Positions 8,878 to 17,680 of a DNA stretch of 64,000 nucleotides are shown one piece after another. Made by a program: the position numbers and the translations under genes. The stretch is from positions 62,001 through 126,000 of the forward strand of contig JAABSX010000001.1 of the NCBI GenBank assembly GCA_011390205.1, in the 5' to 3' direction. The notes beneath the pieces were generated by a model that ran no database searches, was not told the DNA's origin, and saw nothing but the letters and a program-made list of their open reading frames with translations. How positions within the stretch are numbered: position 1 is the first letter of the stretch; every line of letters begins with the position of its first letter. Source of the DNA: Microscillaceae bacterium. Its GTDB lineage: Bacteria > Bacteroidota > Bacteroidia > Cytophagales > Microscillaceae.

Positions 8878-10032
8878 TTAGTTGTTTGCCATGGTGGGTT
8901 TGTCTTCTTCTATATTGACGGGTATTTTGATTTTTTCTGTTTTCTTGATGCCCTCTATAATCTCCACATTGATGCCATCTGAGATACCTGTTTTGATGTA
9001 TCTTTTTTTGAATATTTGCGGGGATGTTTCTATTTCTACATAGACACTGTCTTTGCTTTCTTTTCCTTTTTTGGCAAATTGGAGCATACTTTCTTTGATG
9101 GCGAGCGCTTTTTCTTTTTTATCTAGCACGATGTCGGCATTGGCACTGTATCCTGCCCTGATGAAGTCATCTTCTTTGAGTACGATTTCGGCACGGATAT
9201 CAAACTTGACAGCCCCTTCTTCTACGACACCTTTTGGGGCAATGTATTCTAATTTTGCCAAGAATGTTTTGCCTTCTATAGCCCCTATGTTGAGCTGCAG
9301 CTCCATGCCTTCTTTGAGTTTGCCTACTTCGGATTCATCTATTTTGCCCTCGAAGATGAGGGAGTTCATATCTGCTACAGAGGCGATGGTTGTGCCTTCG
9401 TTGAAGTTATTGCGTTCTATCACCGAAGCACCTACCTTGAGTGGCACATCTAGCACCATGCCTTCTACTGTAGAATATACCTCATTGGTGATTGCGCCTG
9501 AGTTTTGTAAGATACTTTGCCTCACCAAGCCTGTGTTATTTTGGGCAGCCTGTAGGGCTTCTTTGGTTACGTTATAATCCAGCAAAAACTGGTTGTATTC
9601 ACGCTGAGAGATGACTTTTTGCTCGTAGAGTTTTTTCTGTCTTTCTAGCTCCACTTTGGCGTTGTTGTGGTTGATTCTTGCAGTCTCGAGGTTATTTTGA
9701 GCACTGTTCAGGTTAATTTGATCTACATTTTTACCTGCAAGGCTCTGCACAAGCTTAATGCGTGCGATGAGTTGTCCTTTTTTGACACGGTCACCGGGTT
9801 CTACAAAAAGCTCTTCAATGACTCCCGATACTTGGGGCTTGATGGTGATTTCTTTGCGTGGTACTATAGAGCCTGTAGCCACGGTTTTGCGTATGATGTC
9901 TGTGATAAACGGAGTCTGGGTTTTATAGACGATGGGGTCTTGTTTGGATTTTTTGTAAAAGTAAAATCCTAGCCACACAGAGAGGGCTGCCAGTGAGGTT
10001 ACGAATATGCCTAATAATATTTTTCGGAACAT
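8878..10032 (-). CDS. HlyD/MacA-type periplasmic adaptor of an ABC exporter
   Basis: A 384-residue membrane-fusion protein: one N-terminal transmembrane helix (about residues 5-25), a lipoyl-like half (VSGVIEELFVEPGDRVKKGQLIARI, cut here to VEPGDRVKKGQLIA as the key part), a coiled-coil hairpin at about 105-165 rich in Asn and Gln, the second lipoyl half (GMVLDVPLKVGASVIE), and a beta-barrel domain. Such adaptors link an inner-membrane transporter to an outer-membrane channel. It is the last gene of the operon with the ATPase and two FtsX-type permeases, 19 bases after the preceding gene, which supports a MacA-like role. No outer-membrane TolC-type gene is present in the window. The cargo is unknown. 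Confidence 0.88.
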   Translation of the reverse strand: MFRKILLGIFVTSLAALSVWLGFYFYKKSKQDPIVYKTQTPFITDIIRKTVATGSIVPRKEITIKPQVSGVIEELFVEPGDRVKKGQLIARIKLVQSLAGKNVDQINLNSAQNNLETARINHNNAKVELERQKKLYEQKVISQREYNQFLLDYNVTKEALQAAQNNTGLVRQSILQNSGAITNEVYSTVEGMVLDVPLKVGASVIERNNFNEGTTIASVADMNSLIFEGKIDESEVGKLKEGMELQLNIGAIEGKTFLAKLEYIAPKGVVEEGAVKFDIRAEIVLKEDDFIRAGYSANADIVLDKKEKALAIKESMLQFAKKGKESKDSVYVEIETSPQIFKKRYIKTGISDGINVEIIEGIKKTEKIKIPVNIEEDKPTMANN

Positions 10033-10051
10033 GGTTTTTATTTTTTAATGG

Positions 10052-10954
10052 TTAATTTTTGATTTTGCATTTTTTGGGTACATTAAAATCACTTAATTTA
10101 AGATTGCTAAAGTAATTTTTTTCAAGTGTATATTCAGTTTTTAGTTCTAAGTCTTTGTCATCATTCTCGATGCTTAGTTTGATTAAAGTGTGGTTAGGTG
10201 CTATGTCATTGTCTGTATTTTTTAGGATTAGATGTTGGATTTGTTGAAAGATTTCGTCTATTTGAGCGGATTTACCCAAGATTTTAGTCATTTTTTGCTT
10301 ATTTAATTCTGTTTTCTGTTTTGCAATCACATCAGGGGCATACCATTGAATGACTTTGGACTGTGTTCCGTTTTCGTTAGTGCTTATGTTGGTGATTTTG
10401 ATGGCACTCATTCCATTGATGAGGTCTGCGGTTCTGAGGGTTTTTGATTTGCCTTTGCTTTTTTTGCCTGTGTTTCCTAAGATGTCAAATGTTTTCTTTT
10501 CTTTGGAAGTACTGTCTTTTTTTTCTGAATTTTCTTTTCGTATTTGGGCAAATGTCTTTTTCTTGTACTCATTTTTTTTGAGGTCATATTGATACCTTGT
10601 AGAATCTTTGAGGTGTGTGACGATGCCAAAACTTTGGTCTCCTATGATTCCTTTGAGCATAAGCCCAGCAAACTTTATTTCAAACTTTTGGTGTGCATAC
10701 TCTTCGCCCACGATGCTCTCTACTACAATGGTAATTTCGCCTGTTTTATTGGTATTTAGCACAAATTTCTCTAATGTTACGGCTTGTATTTTGCCTTGCT
10801 CAAACTGGATACTGTCAAAAGGAATCCCTTTTGTGCGTGTAGCCTTAGATTCTTGGATAAGTGGGGGTGCATCTCCATAAAATTTAATGGCAGCCCAAGC
10901 AAATATCACCACGACAAGCGCAAAGAACAATACATATTTGAGTATTTTTAGCAT
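10052..10954 (-). CDS. Membrane-anchored hypothetical protein of the ABC export operon
   Basis: A 300-residue protein of no recognised family. It has one N-terminal transmembrane helix (about residues 5-24) followed by a soluble, probably periplasmic part. The middle (about 130-170) is very Lys/Ser-rich and low in complexity, and the C-terminal half contains a charged, helix-poor domain ending PKKCKIKN. Its position between a permease and the adaptor, with short gaps on both sides (19 and 85 bases), suggests it belongs to the transporter, perhaps as an accessory or assembly factor; that is inference from context only. A minus-strand TACTTTTG lies 27 bases upstream and could give extra local transcription. 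Confidence 0.75.
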   Translation of the reverse strand: MLKILKYVLFFALVVVIFAWAAIKFYGDAPPLIQESKATRTKGIPFDSIQFEQGKIQAVTLEKFVLNTNKTGEITIVVESIVGEEYAHQKFEIKFAGLMLKGIIGDQSFGIVTHLKDSTRYQYDLKKNEYKKKTFAQIRKENSEKKDSTSKEKKTFDILGNTGKKSKGKSKTLRTADLINGMSAIKITNISTNENGTQSKVIQWYAPDVIAKQKTELNKQKMTKILGKSAQIDEIFQQIQHLILKNTDNDIAPNHTLIKLSIENDDKDLELKTEYTLEKNYFSNLKLSDFNVPKKCKIKN

Positions 10955-10980
10955 TTGATTTAGGGGTTTAAGTACTTGAG

Positions 10981-10988
10981 CAAAAGTA
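10981..10988 (-). promoter_or_regulatory. Candidate internal -7 element before the hypothetical/HlyD pair
   Basis: The minus strand reads TACTTTTG, matching TAnnTTTG, 27 bases upstream of the ATG at 10954. No matching -33 TTG is visible. It may be an internal promoter of the operon. Confidence 0.3.
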
Positions 10989-11039
10989 GTTTATATTATT
11001 TTTTATTTAATACATTTACTCACACACTTACACATTCAC

Positions 11040-12290
11040 TCACTCACTTTTGAGGGCTATCACAGGGTTTACGCTTGCAGCTTTGAAGGCAGGAATCAGC
11101 CCAGCAAAAGCACCTACAAATATCAGCAAACTCAAAGCAGTAATGGCTACATTCAAATCCACTTCAGGATTGGCGAAAAACTCTCCGTTTGCCTCAAAGG
11201 TATCTAACAGCACATTGATTAACTCTATCAGACCCACCCCAAAAAGCAAACCCAAATAGCCCGCAATGGAGGTAATGACGACCGACTCTTGGATAATCAG
11301 ACTAATGATAGACCAAGGGGTGGCACCCAATGCCTTTCGAACGCCTATTTCTTTGGTTCTTTCTTTGACCACAATGAGCATAATATTGCTCACCCCGATA
11401 ATGCCCGCCAAGATAGTGCCGATGCTCACAAACCAACTAAAGCCTCGTATTCCCATAAACAAGCCTTGGATTTCATTGTATTCTTCCTCAATATTGGCAG
11501 AGCCAAAAGCCTTCAAATCTTGGGGAGATACCTTGTGCCTTTCAGCCAATACCTCTTTGACTCTAGTCTCTATGAATGAGGATTCAACCCCTTCTTTGGG
11601 CAAAAAAGCAAACCAATAGATGCGATTGCCTTGCTTAAAAGCTCTTTGGACAGTCGTATGTGGAAAAAAAATGGTTTTGGCCTCTTCCATGACTTCCTCT
11701 CCTGTTCCTTTGCTTCTAAAAATCCCCACAATCACGAACGGAATCCCGTTGGCATAGATGTACTGCCCGATGGGGTCTTCTCCTTTTTGGAAGAGTATCC
11801 TGACTACTTCCTCGCCCACAACAGCTATTTTGCGGTATTCTCTGATGTCTGCTTCATTGATAAATCTGCCTCTCAGGATGTCCATGGGCTTTACTTTGAT
11901 AAAATCTGGATAATCTCCGTAGGCATTAAAAGAAGCAGATTTGTTATCTCTGGTAACCGTAAAATTATCCCAGACATTGTTTCGGGGACTGATGACATCC
12001 AGCTCAGGAATACCCGCACGCAAGGCAGGCACATCTTCATTGGTAAACTGTATAAACCGTCCAGGCTTGAGCCCTTGATAGGCGATGCTGGTTTTTTGAG
12101 ACCAGACAAACACGGTATTTTTGGCAATGTCTAACTGGCTCATCACCCCATTCTCAAAACCCTTACTGGCACCGAGCATCACTACTAGCATAAAAATACC
12201 CCAAGCTACGCCCAGGCCTGTGAGGAATGTCCGCAGTTTGTGCTTACGGATGGTGCTGAGTATTTCATTCCATTTATCTAAATCAAACAT
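11040..12290 (-). CDS. MacB/FtsX-type ABC transporter permease
   Basis: A 416-residue permease with the standard MacB layout: a first transmembrane helix after a short cytoplasmic start (MFDLDKWNEI...KLRTFLTGLGVAWGIFMLVV), a large periplasmic MacB_PCD domain (about 45-280), and three transmembrane helices in the C-terminal FtsX domain. The coupling region contains VKERTKEIGVRKALGATPWSI, the loop that contacts the ATPase. It is a close paralogue of the permease at 12627-13880, with the same first seven residues but for one. It lies downstream of the ATPase gene and most probably forms a complex with it, the second permease and the adaptor to expel or extract an unknown substrate from the inner membrane. 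Confidence 0.9.
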   Translation of the reverse strand: MFDLDKWNEILSTIRKHKLRTFLTGLGVAWGIFMLVVMLGASKGFENGVMSQLDIAKNTVFVWSQKTSIAYQGLKPGRFIQFTNEDVPALRAGIPELDVISPRNNVWDNFTVTRDNKSASFNAYGDYPDFIKVKPMDILRGRFINEADIREYRKIAVVGEEVVRILFQKGEDPIGQYIYANGIPFVIVGIFRSKGTGEEVMEEAKTIFFPHTTVQRAFKQGNRIYWFAFLPKEGVESSFIETRVKEVLAERHKVSPQDLKAFGSANIEEEYNEIQGLFMGIRGFSWFVSIGTILAGIIGVSNIMLIVVKERTKEIGVRKALGATPWSIISLIIQESVVITSIAGYLGLLFGVGLIELINVLLDTFEANGEFFANPEVDLNVAITALSLLIFVGAFAGLIPAFKAASVNPVIALKSE

Positions 12291-12295
12291 ATTTT

Positions 12296-12321
12296 AAGCC
12301 CTCTAACCCCCAAAGGGGATT
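12296..12321. repeat. Short hairpin repeat, copy 1
   Basis: A 26-base sequence beginning AAGCCCCCT and ending CCCCCAAAGGGGA, able to fold on its CCCC/GGGG ends. Its inverted partner is at 12601-12625 and a third, divergent copy at 13897-13918. It sits just 5' of the permease start. Confidence 0.6.
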
Positions 12322-12344
12322 TTTTTTAATTACAATCATTATTT

Positions 12345-12564
12345 ATTCAATATTCCTTTTAAACTTTCTTAATCTTTGTACTCTCACAGGTATAGATTCA
12401 TTTATTTTGTCTAATGTTTGAAGATTATCAGGGGTTAGCACGCCAAATAGCCCACATATCAGCACTTAATTTCTCTAAGAAAGCAATCCTTTCAGTCTCA
12501 CTCAAACTTTGGCAATAGGCAAGGTAATTTGTTTCTTTTAGTTGGCTTATCTATTTTGTTTAGT
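12345..12564 (-). pseudogene. Remnant of a small gene of about 83 codons, broken by two frameshifts
   Basis: On the minus strand an ATG at 12564 opens MKVIKLNKIDKPTK. The reading then continues only after a one-base shift in an A-rich run as KETNYLAYCQSLSETERIAF..., and after a second shift near 12432 as DNLQTLDKINESIPVRVQRL... before a stop near 12345. The three pieces join into one plausible small soluble protein, charged and helical, while no single frame is open. It resembles no family I can name. It lies between the two paralogous permease genes and inside a pair of inverted repeats, so it may be a decayed passenger gene. A sequencing error cannot be excluded, but two errors in 200 bases is unlikely. 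Confidence 0.5.
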
Positions 12565-12600
12565 TTGATTACTTTCATTGTGCTTAATTTTATAGAAAAC

Positions 12601-12625
12601 TCCCCTTTTGGGAGATAGGGGGCTT
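12601..12625. repeat. Short hairpin repeat, copy 2 (inverted)
   Basis: Starts TCCCCTTTTGGGAG and ends AGGGGGCTT. Read on the minus strand it matches the copy at 12296-12321 at both ends, with a few mismatches and one gap in the middle. Together they bracket the broken small ORF. Confidence 0.55.
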
Positions 12626-12626
12626 T

Positions 12627-13880
12627 TTAATCCGCCTTCAGTGCTTCTATAGGTTTGATGTTGGCAGCTTTCATGGCAGGCATCAGCCCTGCCAAAGCTC
12701 CTGCAATGACCAATACGATGATGGCAATAAACGCCACATCCAAATCTACTTCGGGTTTGTAAAAAAACGGAAGCTGCCCACCCGAAGCCTCCACCATGTC
12801 TATGCCCATTCGCATCAGCTCCAATAGCCCTGCTGCAGTCAATAGACCCAGATAACCAGAGATAGAAGTAATAAAAATAGATTCTTGAATAATCAGACTA
12901 ATGATAGACCAAGGGGTAGCACCGATGGCCTTGCGTACACCGATTTCTTTGGTGCGTTCCTTCACGATGATGAGCATAATGTTGCTTACACCCACTATCC
13001 CAGCGATGAGGGTCATTGTGCCTACTACCCACACAAACATAGCAATGCCCCAAAAGACATTCATGATGCGTTTAAAGTTTTCTTCATTGTTATTAATCCC
13101 GATGGCTTGCACATCTTTGGGGTCTATTCTGTGTTTTTTGGCGAGCGCATTGCGGAGTTTTTCTTCTGCGGCTTTGGTGTCTGTGCCTTCTTTGGTTACG
13201 ACTCGGATATTTCCCACCTTATTTTGCTGCCCAAAGACACTCTGTAGGGTAGAGAACGGGATGTGAACCCTCTCTTCATTGCGTCCGTTGTTGCCTGAGC
13301 TCGTAAACAGCCCCACTACCTGAAAGTGAATCCCTTTAATCTCTACATACTCACCGATGCCTGTGCTGTCTTCTCCAAACAGTACATCTTTGACCTTCAT
13401 GCCCACAATCGCTACTTTGCGTTTTTCTAGGTCATCCAATTGGTTAAAGAATCTTCCTACCTTGAGTTTTTCATCACTATTGACGAAGAAGTCGGCGCTT
13501 GCCCCATAGACCCGATATCCACCTGTTTTGTTTTTGTAATTGACGGTGTATTCACCGCCGAGCCCATTTCTAGGAGCTATGATGTCTAGCTCGGGCACTT
13601 CACGGGCGGCGAGTATGATGTCTTGGTTGTCAAATTGGATTCTTCGCCCAGGCTTGAGCCCATATGCAGGGATGGTCGTTTTATCACTCCATACCCAAAG
13701 GCTGTTGATGGCTTGGTCGCCAAACTGTCTTTTGACACCATTTTCAAGCCCTTTGCCAGCTCCGAGCAGCATCACAAGCATAAAAATACCCCAAAACACC
13801 CCGAAGGCTGTCAAGAAAGTACGCAGCTTGTTTTTGCGCATGGTGCTAAATATCTCTTGCCATTTATCTAAATCAAACAT
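12627..13880 (-). CDS. MacB/FtsX-type ABC transporter permease (paralogue)
   Basis: A 417-residue permease, parallel in every part to the one at 11040-12290: the start MFDLDKWQEIFSTMRKNKLR, a first helix, a periplasmic MacB_PCD domain, the ATPase-contact loop VKERTKEIGVRKAIGATPWS and three C-terminal helices. It lies 109 bases after the ATPase gene. Two related but distinct permeases with a single ATPase suggest a heterodimeric exporter or two alternative homodimers sharing one ATPase. Both retain the loop and the transmembrane segments, so neither looks decayed. The substrate cannot be told from sequence. Confidence 0.9.
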   Translation of the reverse strand: MFDLDKWQEIFSTMRKNKLRTFLTAFGVFWGIFMLVMLLGAGKGLENGVKRQFGDQAINSLWVWSDKTTIPAYGLKPGRRIQFDNQDIILAAREVPELDIIAPRNGLGGEYTVNYKNKTGGYRVYGASADFFVNSDEKLKVGRFFNQLDDLEKRKVAIVGMKVKDVLFGEDSTGIGEYVEIKGIHFQVVGLFTSSGNNGRNEERVHIPFSTLQSVFGQQNKVGNIRVVTKEGTDTKAAEEKLRNALAKKHRIDPKDVQAIGINNNEENFKRIMNVFWGIAMFVWVVGTMTLIAGIVGVSNIMLIIVKERTKEIGVRKAIGATPWSIISLIIQESIFITSISGYLGLLTAAGLLELMRMGIDMVEASGGQLPFFYKPEVDLDVAFIAIIVLVIAGALAGLMPAMKAANIKPIEALKAD

Positions 13881-13896
13881 ATTTTTTAGTTTCCAG

Positions 13897-13918
13897 CTCC
13901 CTGACCCCCAAAGGAGGA
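13897..13918. repeat. Short hairpin repeat, copy 3 (divergent)
   Basis: CTCCCTGACCCCCAAAGGAG resembles the copy at 12296-12321 and occupies the equivalent place, about 17 bases upstream of a permease start. It suggests a dispersed intergenic repeat or duplication of the permease with its upstream region. Confidence 0.45.
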
Positions 13919-13989
13919 ATGGCCATTATTATTATTTTAAATCAATCCAGTAGGTTTTTTCAAAAAAAATAGGCAAATCATTTGATTAC

Positions 13990-14709
13990 CTAAGATTCCT
14001 CTTGAATGCTGATGGCATTTGTATCAACATGAGTAGCTTCCGAATCATTGACAATAAGACCATCTTTCAGCCTGATGATTCTTTGTGTTTGGTCTGCCAC
14101 TTCCTGTTCATGGGTTACTATCACAATCGTAATTCCTTTTTGGTGAATGTCTTTGAGAAGCTGCATGACCTCTTCGGAGGTTTTAGAATCTAATGCACCT
14201 GTGGGCTCATCGGCTAGGATTACTTTGGGCTGAGAAATAAGAGCCCGGGCAAGTGCTACACGCTGTTTTTGTCCACCAGAGAGCTCATTAGGGGCGTGCT
14301 CCGCCCAGTCTTTTAGTCCCACCATGTCTAGGTATTCCATTGCAAGCTTGTTGCGTTTGCGGCGCGGAACTTTCTGATAGTAGAGGGGGAGGGCTACATT
14401 CTCGAGGGCATTTTTGAAAGATAATAAATTAAAAGATTGAAAGACAAAACCTATGAAATGATTTCGGTAGTAGGCAGCTTTTTTTGCACTCAGGTTTTTA
14501 ATCAATGTATTGTTGAGCATATAAGTGCCTGTATCATAGTCATCTAAGATGCCTAAAATATTGAGCATGGTTGATTTTCCTGAGCCTGATGAACCCATAA
14601 TGGATACCAGCTCTCCTTCATGAATATCCACATCCAAGCCTTTTAGTACGTGGAGTTTGTTTTTCTGACCGATGGAATAGTACTTATGAATGTCTTTTAA
14701 ATGGATCAT
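13990..14709 (-). CDS. ABC transporter ATPase (MacB/LolD type)
   Basis: A 239-residue ATPase with Walker [10 protein letters not shown] (residues 39-47), signature LSGGQKQR, and Walker [14 protein letters not shown], followed by the switch His in VIVTHE. The [11 protein letters not shown] and DEPTGALDS wording is typical of the MacB/LolD/FtsE group, which pairs with FtsX-type permeases rather than with channel-forming importers. It is the first gene of the five-gene export operon and is preceded by a well-matched promoter at 14735-14765. It would power the two permeases by ATP hydrolysis on the cytoplasmic face. Confidence 0.92.
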   Translation of the reverse strand: MIHLKDIHKYYSIGQKNKLHVLKGLDVDIHEGELVSIMGSSGSGKSTMLNILGILDDYDTGTYMLNNTLIKNLSAKKAAYYRNHFIGFVFQSFNLLSFKNALENVALPLYYQKVPRRKRNKLAMEYLDMVGLKDWAEHAPNELSGGQKQRVALARALISQPKVILADEPTGALDSKTSEEVMQLLKDIHQKGITIVIVTHEQEVADQTQRIIRLKDGLIVNDSEATHVDTNAISIQEES

Positions 14710-14734
14710 AAAAAATGATTATATGGTTTTGATG

Positions 14735-14765
14735 CAAATTTAATGTATTGCCAAGTAATTTGCAA
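14735..14765 (-). promoter_or_regulatory. Promoter of the ABC export operon
   Basis: On the minus strand a TTG (14763-14765) is followed after 20 bases by TAAATTTG (14735-14742), matching the Bacteroidota pattern TTG-N19/20-TAnnTTTG. The ATG of the ATPase gene is 26 bases further on. Confidence 0.65.
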
Positions 14766-15050
14766 TACAAGGTACTATATTTTTATAGTTTTTTCTGTTA
14801 ATGAAAGTTTAATGTTTGTTGCACTGAAAAGCAGTGCATTGCTAAATCAGCAAATCTAACTATGCACTCTAAATGCTCCATTTATTTTGCTTCAGCATAT
14901 TTCTTTTTTTAATAGACAATAAAATACTGTGGGGGGTTGCTTAAGAAAGTGATAGATGATAAAAATATGGGGTTATGTTTTGGAAAGCATCTTGGCTTTT
15001 CTCAAAACAATTTGGCCTTGGGCAAGATTTAGGACAGTAACCAAATCTAA
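14766..15050. other. Intergenic stretch between divergent genes
   Basis: About 285 bases of A/T-rich sequence between the export operon promoter and the CIA30-like gene. No ORF, tRNA or clear hairpin is visible. It should hold the promoter of the CIA30-like gene, but no convincing match was found. Confidence 0.5.
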
Positions 15051-15590
15051 ATGTATATGATGTTTTGTAATATTTTTTATTTGATACTGATGATGAGCAA
15101 TACTTTAATGTTGTTTGATTTTAATGCTGACACCAAGCAAGGCAGTTGGGAAATAGTGGATGATGTGGTCATGGGAGGAAAATCGCAGGGAAGCTTTAGC
15201 CTTAGTGCTGAAGGGCATGGCGTGTTTGAGGGGCGTGTTTCTTTGGAAAATAATGGAGGTTTTTCTTCGCTCAGGCATCAATTTACAGAAAGCAAAAATA
15301 TAGACGGTTTTTCAAATCTGTGTATAAGGGTTAAAGGGGATGGCAAACGCTACCAAATTCGTGTAAAATCAAGCCGCAATGAGTATTACAGCTACATTGC
15401 GTATTTTGAAACGAACGGTGATTGGCAAGACATTGAAATCTCACTTTCAGAGATGTTGCCCACATTTAGGGGCAGGGCAGTAGATTTGCCACCTTATCCT
15501 GCCAAAAAGATGGAAGAAGTCGCTTTTTTGATAGCCAATAAAAAGTCAGAACCCTTCCGAATGATGATTGATAAAATAACATTAAAGTAA
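15051..15590 (+). CDS. CIA30-like protein (NADH:ubiquinone oxidoreductase intermediate-associated 30 family)
   Basis: A 179-residue protein whose core (DTKQGSWEIVDDVVMGGKSQ, then GFSSLRHQF, IRVKGDGKRYQIRVKS and the tail FLIANKKSEPFRMMIDKI) matches the CIA30 domain, a galactose-binding-like beta-sandwich first seen in a mitochondrial complex I assembly factor. In bacteria the role is unproven. The N-terminus is hydrophobic for about 20 residues and could act as a signal peptide, but the start is uncertain because several Met codons lie close together (residues 1, 3, 4). It stands alone between the export operon and a hairpin-bearing spacer. Confidence 0.85.
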   Translation: MYMMFCNIFYLILMMSNTLMLFDFNADTKQGSWEIVDDVVMGGKSQGSFSLSAEGHGVFEGRVSLENNGGFSSLRHQFTESKNIDGFSNLCIRVKGDGKRYQIRVKSSRNEYYSYIAYFETNGDWQDIEISLSEMLPTFRGRAVDLPPYPAKKMEEVAFLIANKKSEPFRMMIDKITLK

Positions 15591-15680
15591 GCCTCTGAAC
15601 AGTATGGATGTTTGCCAAGAAAGGCAAAATACCCATCTTAGAGATAAGGGTCGGGTTATTTTTTAGACTAAATCTGCTGT

Positions 15681-15729
15681 ATATTTTCCACAGCGAAGAG
15701 TTTGCGAAGTCTTCGCTATGGAAAAATAT
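15681..15729. repeat. Imperfect hairpin downstream of the CIA30-like gene
   Basis: A 16-base arm TTTTCCACAGCGAAGA (15684-15699) and its inverted partner at 15710-15725 differ at one position and flank a 10-base loop. There is no T-run directly after the stem. It lies about 95 bases after the stop and could be a weak terminator or a dispersed palindromic element. Confidence 0.5.
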
Positions 15730-15847
15730 TGGCAAGACATTCAAGCTCTCAACAAGGTGCAGCAGTAAATGTGCTTGGATATATTTGGTTAATACATATC
15801 TTGTGTAACACACTGATAGCTAGCACATTTGCGTAGTTAAATGTATT

Positions 15848-16063
15848 TTATTGAGGGCTAATCAGCTCTGCTTCAAATCCAGCTTCCTGCACTATTTTAT
15901 GTATTTCAGTGGCATTGATTTCCCCTCGTACAGTAAGGATTTTGTGGGCATCGCTGGTATCTACTTCCCAATGATCGATGTCGATTTCTTGGTTTAGAAA
16001 AGGGCTTACAGATTTGATGCAGTTACTACAGTTGATGTTTGTTTTAAATTTGAATGTGTTCAT
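15848..16063 (-). CDS. Heavy-metal-associated (HMA) domain protein, copper-chaperone-like
   Basis: A 71-residue protein that is a single HMA fold: FKTNINCSNCIKSVSPFL with Cys12 and Cys15 as the metal-binding pair (usually Cu(I)), and the typical C-terminal half ATEIHKIVQEAGFEAELI. The length is that of a CopZ/Atx1-like chaperone. The loop lacks the usual Met before the first Cys (Ile-Asn-Cys instead of Met-x-Cys), so metal preference is less sure. No copper ATPase is nearby. It is transcribed alone, divergent from the DUF389 gene. Confidence 0.85.
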   Translation of the reverse strand: MNTFKFKTNINCSNCIKSVSPFLNQEIDIDHWEVDTSDAHKILTVRGEINATEIHKIVQEAGFEAELISPQ

Positions 16064-16274
16064 TTCTTTAAAATTCTTAGATTAGGGTAATTAAAAATTT
16101 ATTGTCAGGCTGCCCTGCCTTATTGTTTGGGCTTTGTAGAGTGCACTCAATGCCCTCTAATGGGTAAAAACCACATCATTCTGGATAAGTTTTGTTTTGG
16201 ATTGATTTTATAGATTAAATTTACTTTCTTATATGTGCTTAATATTTGTATAAGATGTATAAATTTGAACTTTA

Positions 16275-17651
16275 TTGTTAAATTATTATCACCAAAAAAC
16301 ATGTGTATCAGTGAGTCTATTAAGTAAGTTTTTTGACTACCTTGACCTTAGGTCGGAGGTAGAGGGCTATGATGTAATCCACAACGAGATAGAAAAAGGG
16401 ATTACTTTTAAGGGCACGAATCTATGGATTTTAGTATTTGCGATAGTGGTGGCATCTGTGGGGCTAAATACCAACTCTACGGCAGTGATTATCGGGGCGA
16501 TGCTTATCTCGCCACTGATGGGACCTATCAACGGGATGGGCTACAGCATTGCCACATATAATTTTGAATTGTTTAGAAAATCAGCACGGAATTTTGGTTT
16601 TTCGGTGGCAGCCAGTCTAGTAGCATCCAGTATTTATTTTTCCATTACACCTGTTTCTACAGCTTATTCTGAGCTGCTTGCCCGTACCAATCCTACGATT
16701 TATGATGTTTTGATAGCACTTTTCGGAGGGCTTTCGGGCATTATAGCCATCAGCAGCAAGCTAAAGGGCAATGTCATACCAGGGGTAGCCATCGCTACGG
16801 CACTGATGCCGCCACTCTGCACGGCAGGCTATGGATTGGCTACTTTTCAGTTAAATTTCTTTTTCGGGGCTTTTTATTTATTTACCATCAATACAGTATT
16901 TATCGGAATATCCTCTTTGGTTATCTCTCGCTTGCTTGAGTTTCCTATCCGTACTGTGATAGATCCTAACCGCAAGACCTTGATTAATAGATACATGTGG
17001 GCGGTTATTTTCATTACATTATTGCCGAGTATTTATTTTGGTTATGTATTAGTCCAGAATGAAAAATTTACTGAGAATGTCAAAAAGTTTACCTCAGAGA
17101 TTACTGTGTTTGAGGGCGTATATCTGATTAACAATGAGATAGATATAGCCACTAAAAGGGTAAAACTCATCTATGGAGGCAATTCACTCACTCGAGAAAA
17201 CAAAAAACAAATCAAAGCAATCGCAGAGAAATTTGATTTACAAGAGGCAAAACTTATCATACAGCAGGGCTTCTCACTCAATGAGGCCAACAAAAACCAA
17301 AGCAACCTCAATACAGAAACGGAGATACTCAAAAGCAAACTCAGTGCTATGAATCTTACTCTCAAGCAGCAAGAATACAGAGCAGACAGCATCGCAAAAC
17401 TGCCCTTGTTAGGAAAGCAGATATTGGCAGAGATTCGTCCCATTTATAAGCAAATAGGGGCTTGCTCGTATTCAGAGACTTACATCTTCACTGACAGCAC
17501 AAAAGCACCTAAAAAAACGGCTTTGGTTACTTTTTCAGTAGAACAAAACTCTATCAAACAGACAGACGTGGAGAATATCAATGAATGGCTCAAGGCAAGG
17601 CTAAGTACCTCAGAAATTAAAACTTACTTTGAGGAGTTGAGTAATAATTAA
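16275..17651 (+). CDS. DUF389 family membrane protein (TIGR00341-like) with no in-frame ATG start
   Basis: A 458-residue reading. Residues from about 30 match DUF389: GTNLWILVFAIVVASVGLN, STAVIIGAMLISPLMGPI and further helices to about residue 270, followed by a soluble C-terminal domain with a coiled-coil part at about 335-375. The family is of unknown function, an inner-membrane protein of some six helices. The first in-frame Met comes only inside the conserved membrane core, so translation must begin at a TTG (16275), a GTG (16311) or another non-ATG codon; an ATG at 16301 is in another frame and hits a stop after eight codons. A one-base indel near the start is possible. The next gene follows after 29 bases. 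Confidence 0.8.
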   Translation: MLNYYHQKTCVSVSLLSKFFDYLDLRSEVEGYDVIHNEIEKGITFKGTNLWILVFAIVVASVGLNTNSTAVIIGAMLISPLMGPINGMGYSIATYNFELFRKSARNFGFSVAASLVASSIYFSITPVSTAYSELLARTNPTIYDVLIALFGGLSGIIAISSKLKGNVIPGVAIATALMPPLCTAGYGLATFQLNFFFGAFYLFTINTVFIGISSLVISRLLEFPIRTVIDPNRKTLINRYMWAVIFITLLPSIYFGYVLVQNEKFTENVKKFTSEITVFEGVYLINNEIDIATKRVKLIYGGNSLTRENKKQIKAIAEKFDLQEAKLIIQQGFSLNEANKNQSNLNTETEILKSKLSAMNLTLKQQEYRADSIAKLPLLGKQILAEIRPIYKQIGACSYSETYIFTDSTKAPKKTALVTFSVEQNSIKQTDVENINEWLKARLSTSEIKTYFEELSNN

Positions 17652-17680
17652 GTGGTTTAGAATATGTTTTCAAAAATAGG

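Noticed and set aside
15466-15813. 115-codon minus-strand frame overlapping the end of the CIA30-like gene
   Set aside because: It overlaps a well-supported gene, crosses the hairpin at 15681-15729 and its protein shows no domain or codon pattern of a real gene.
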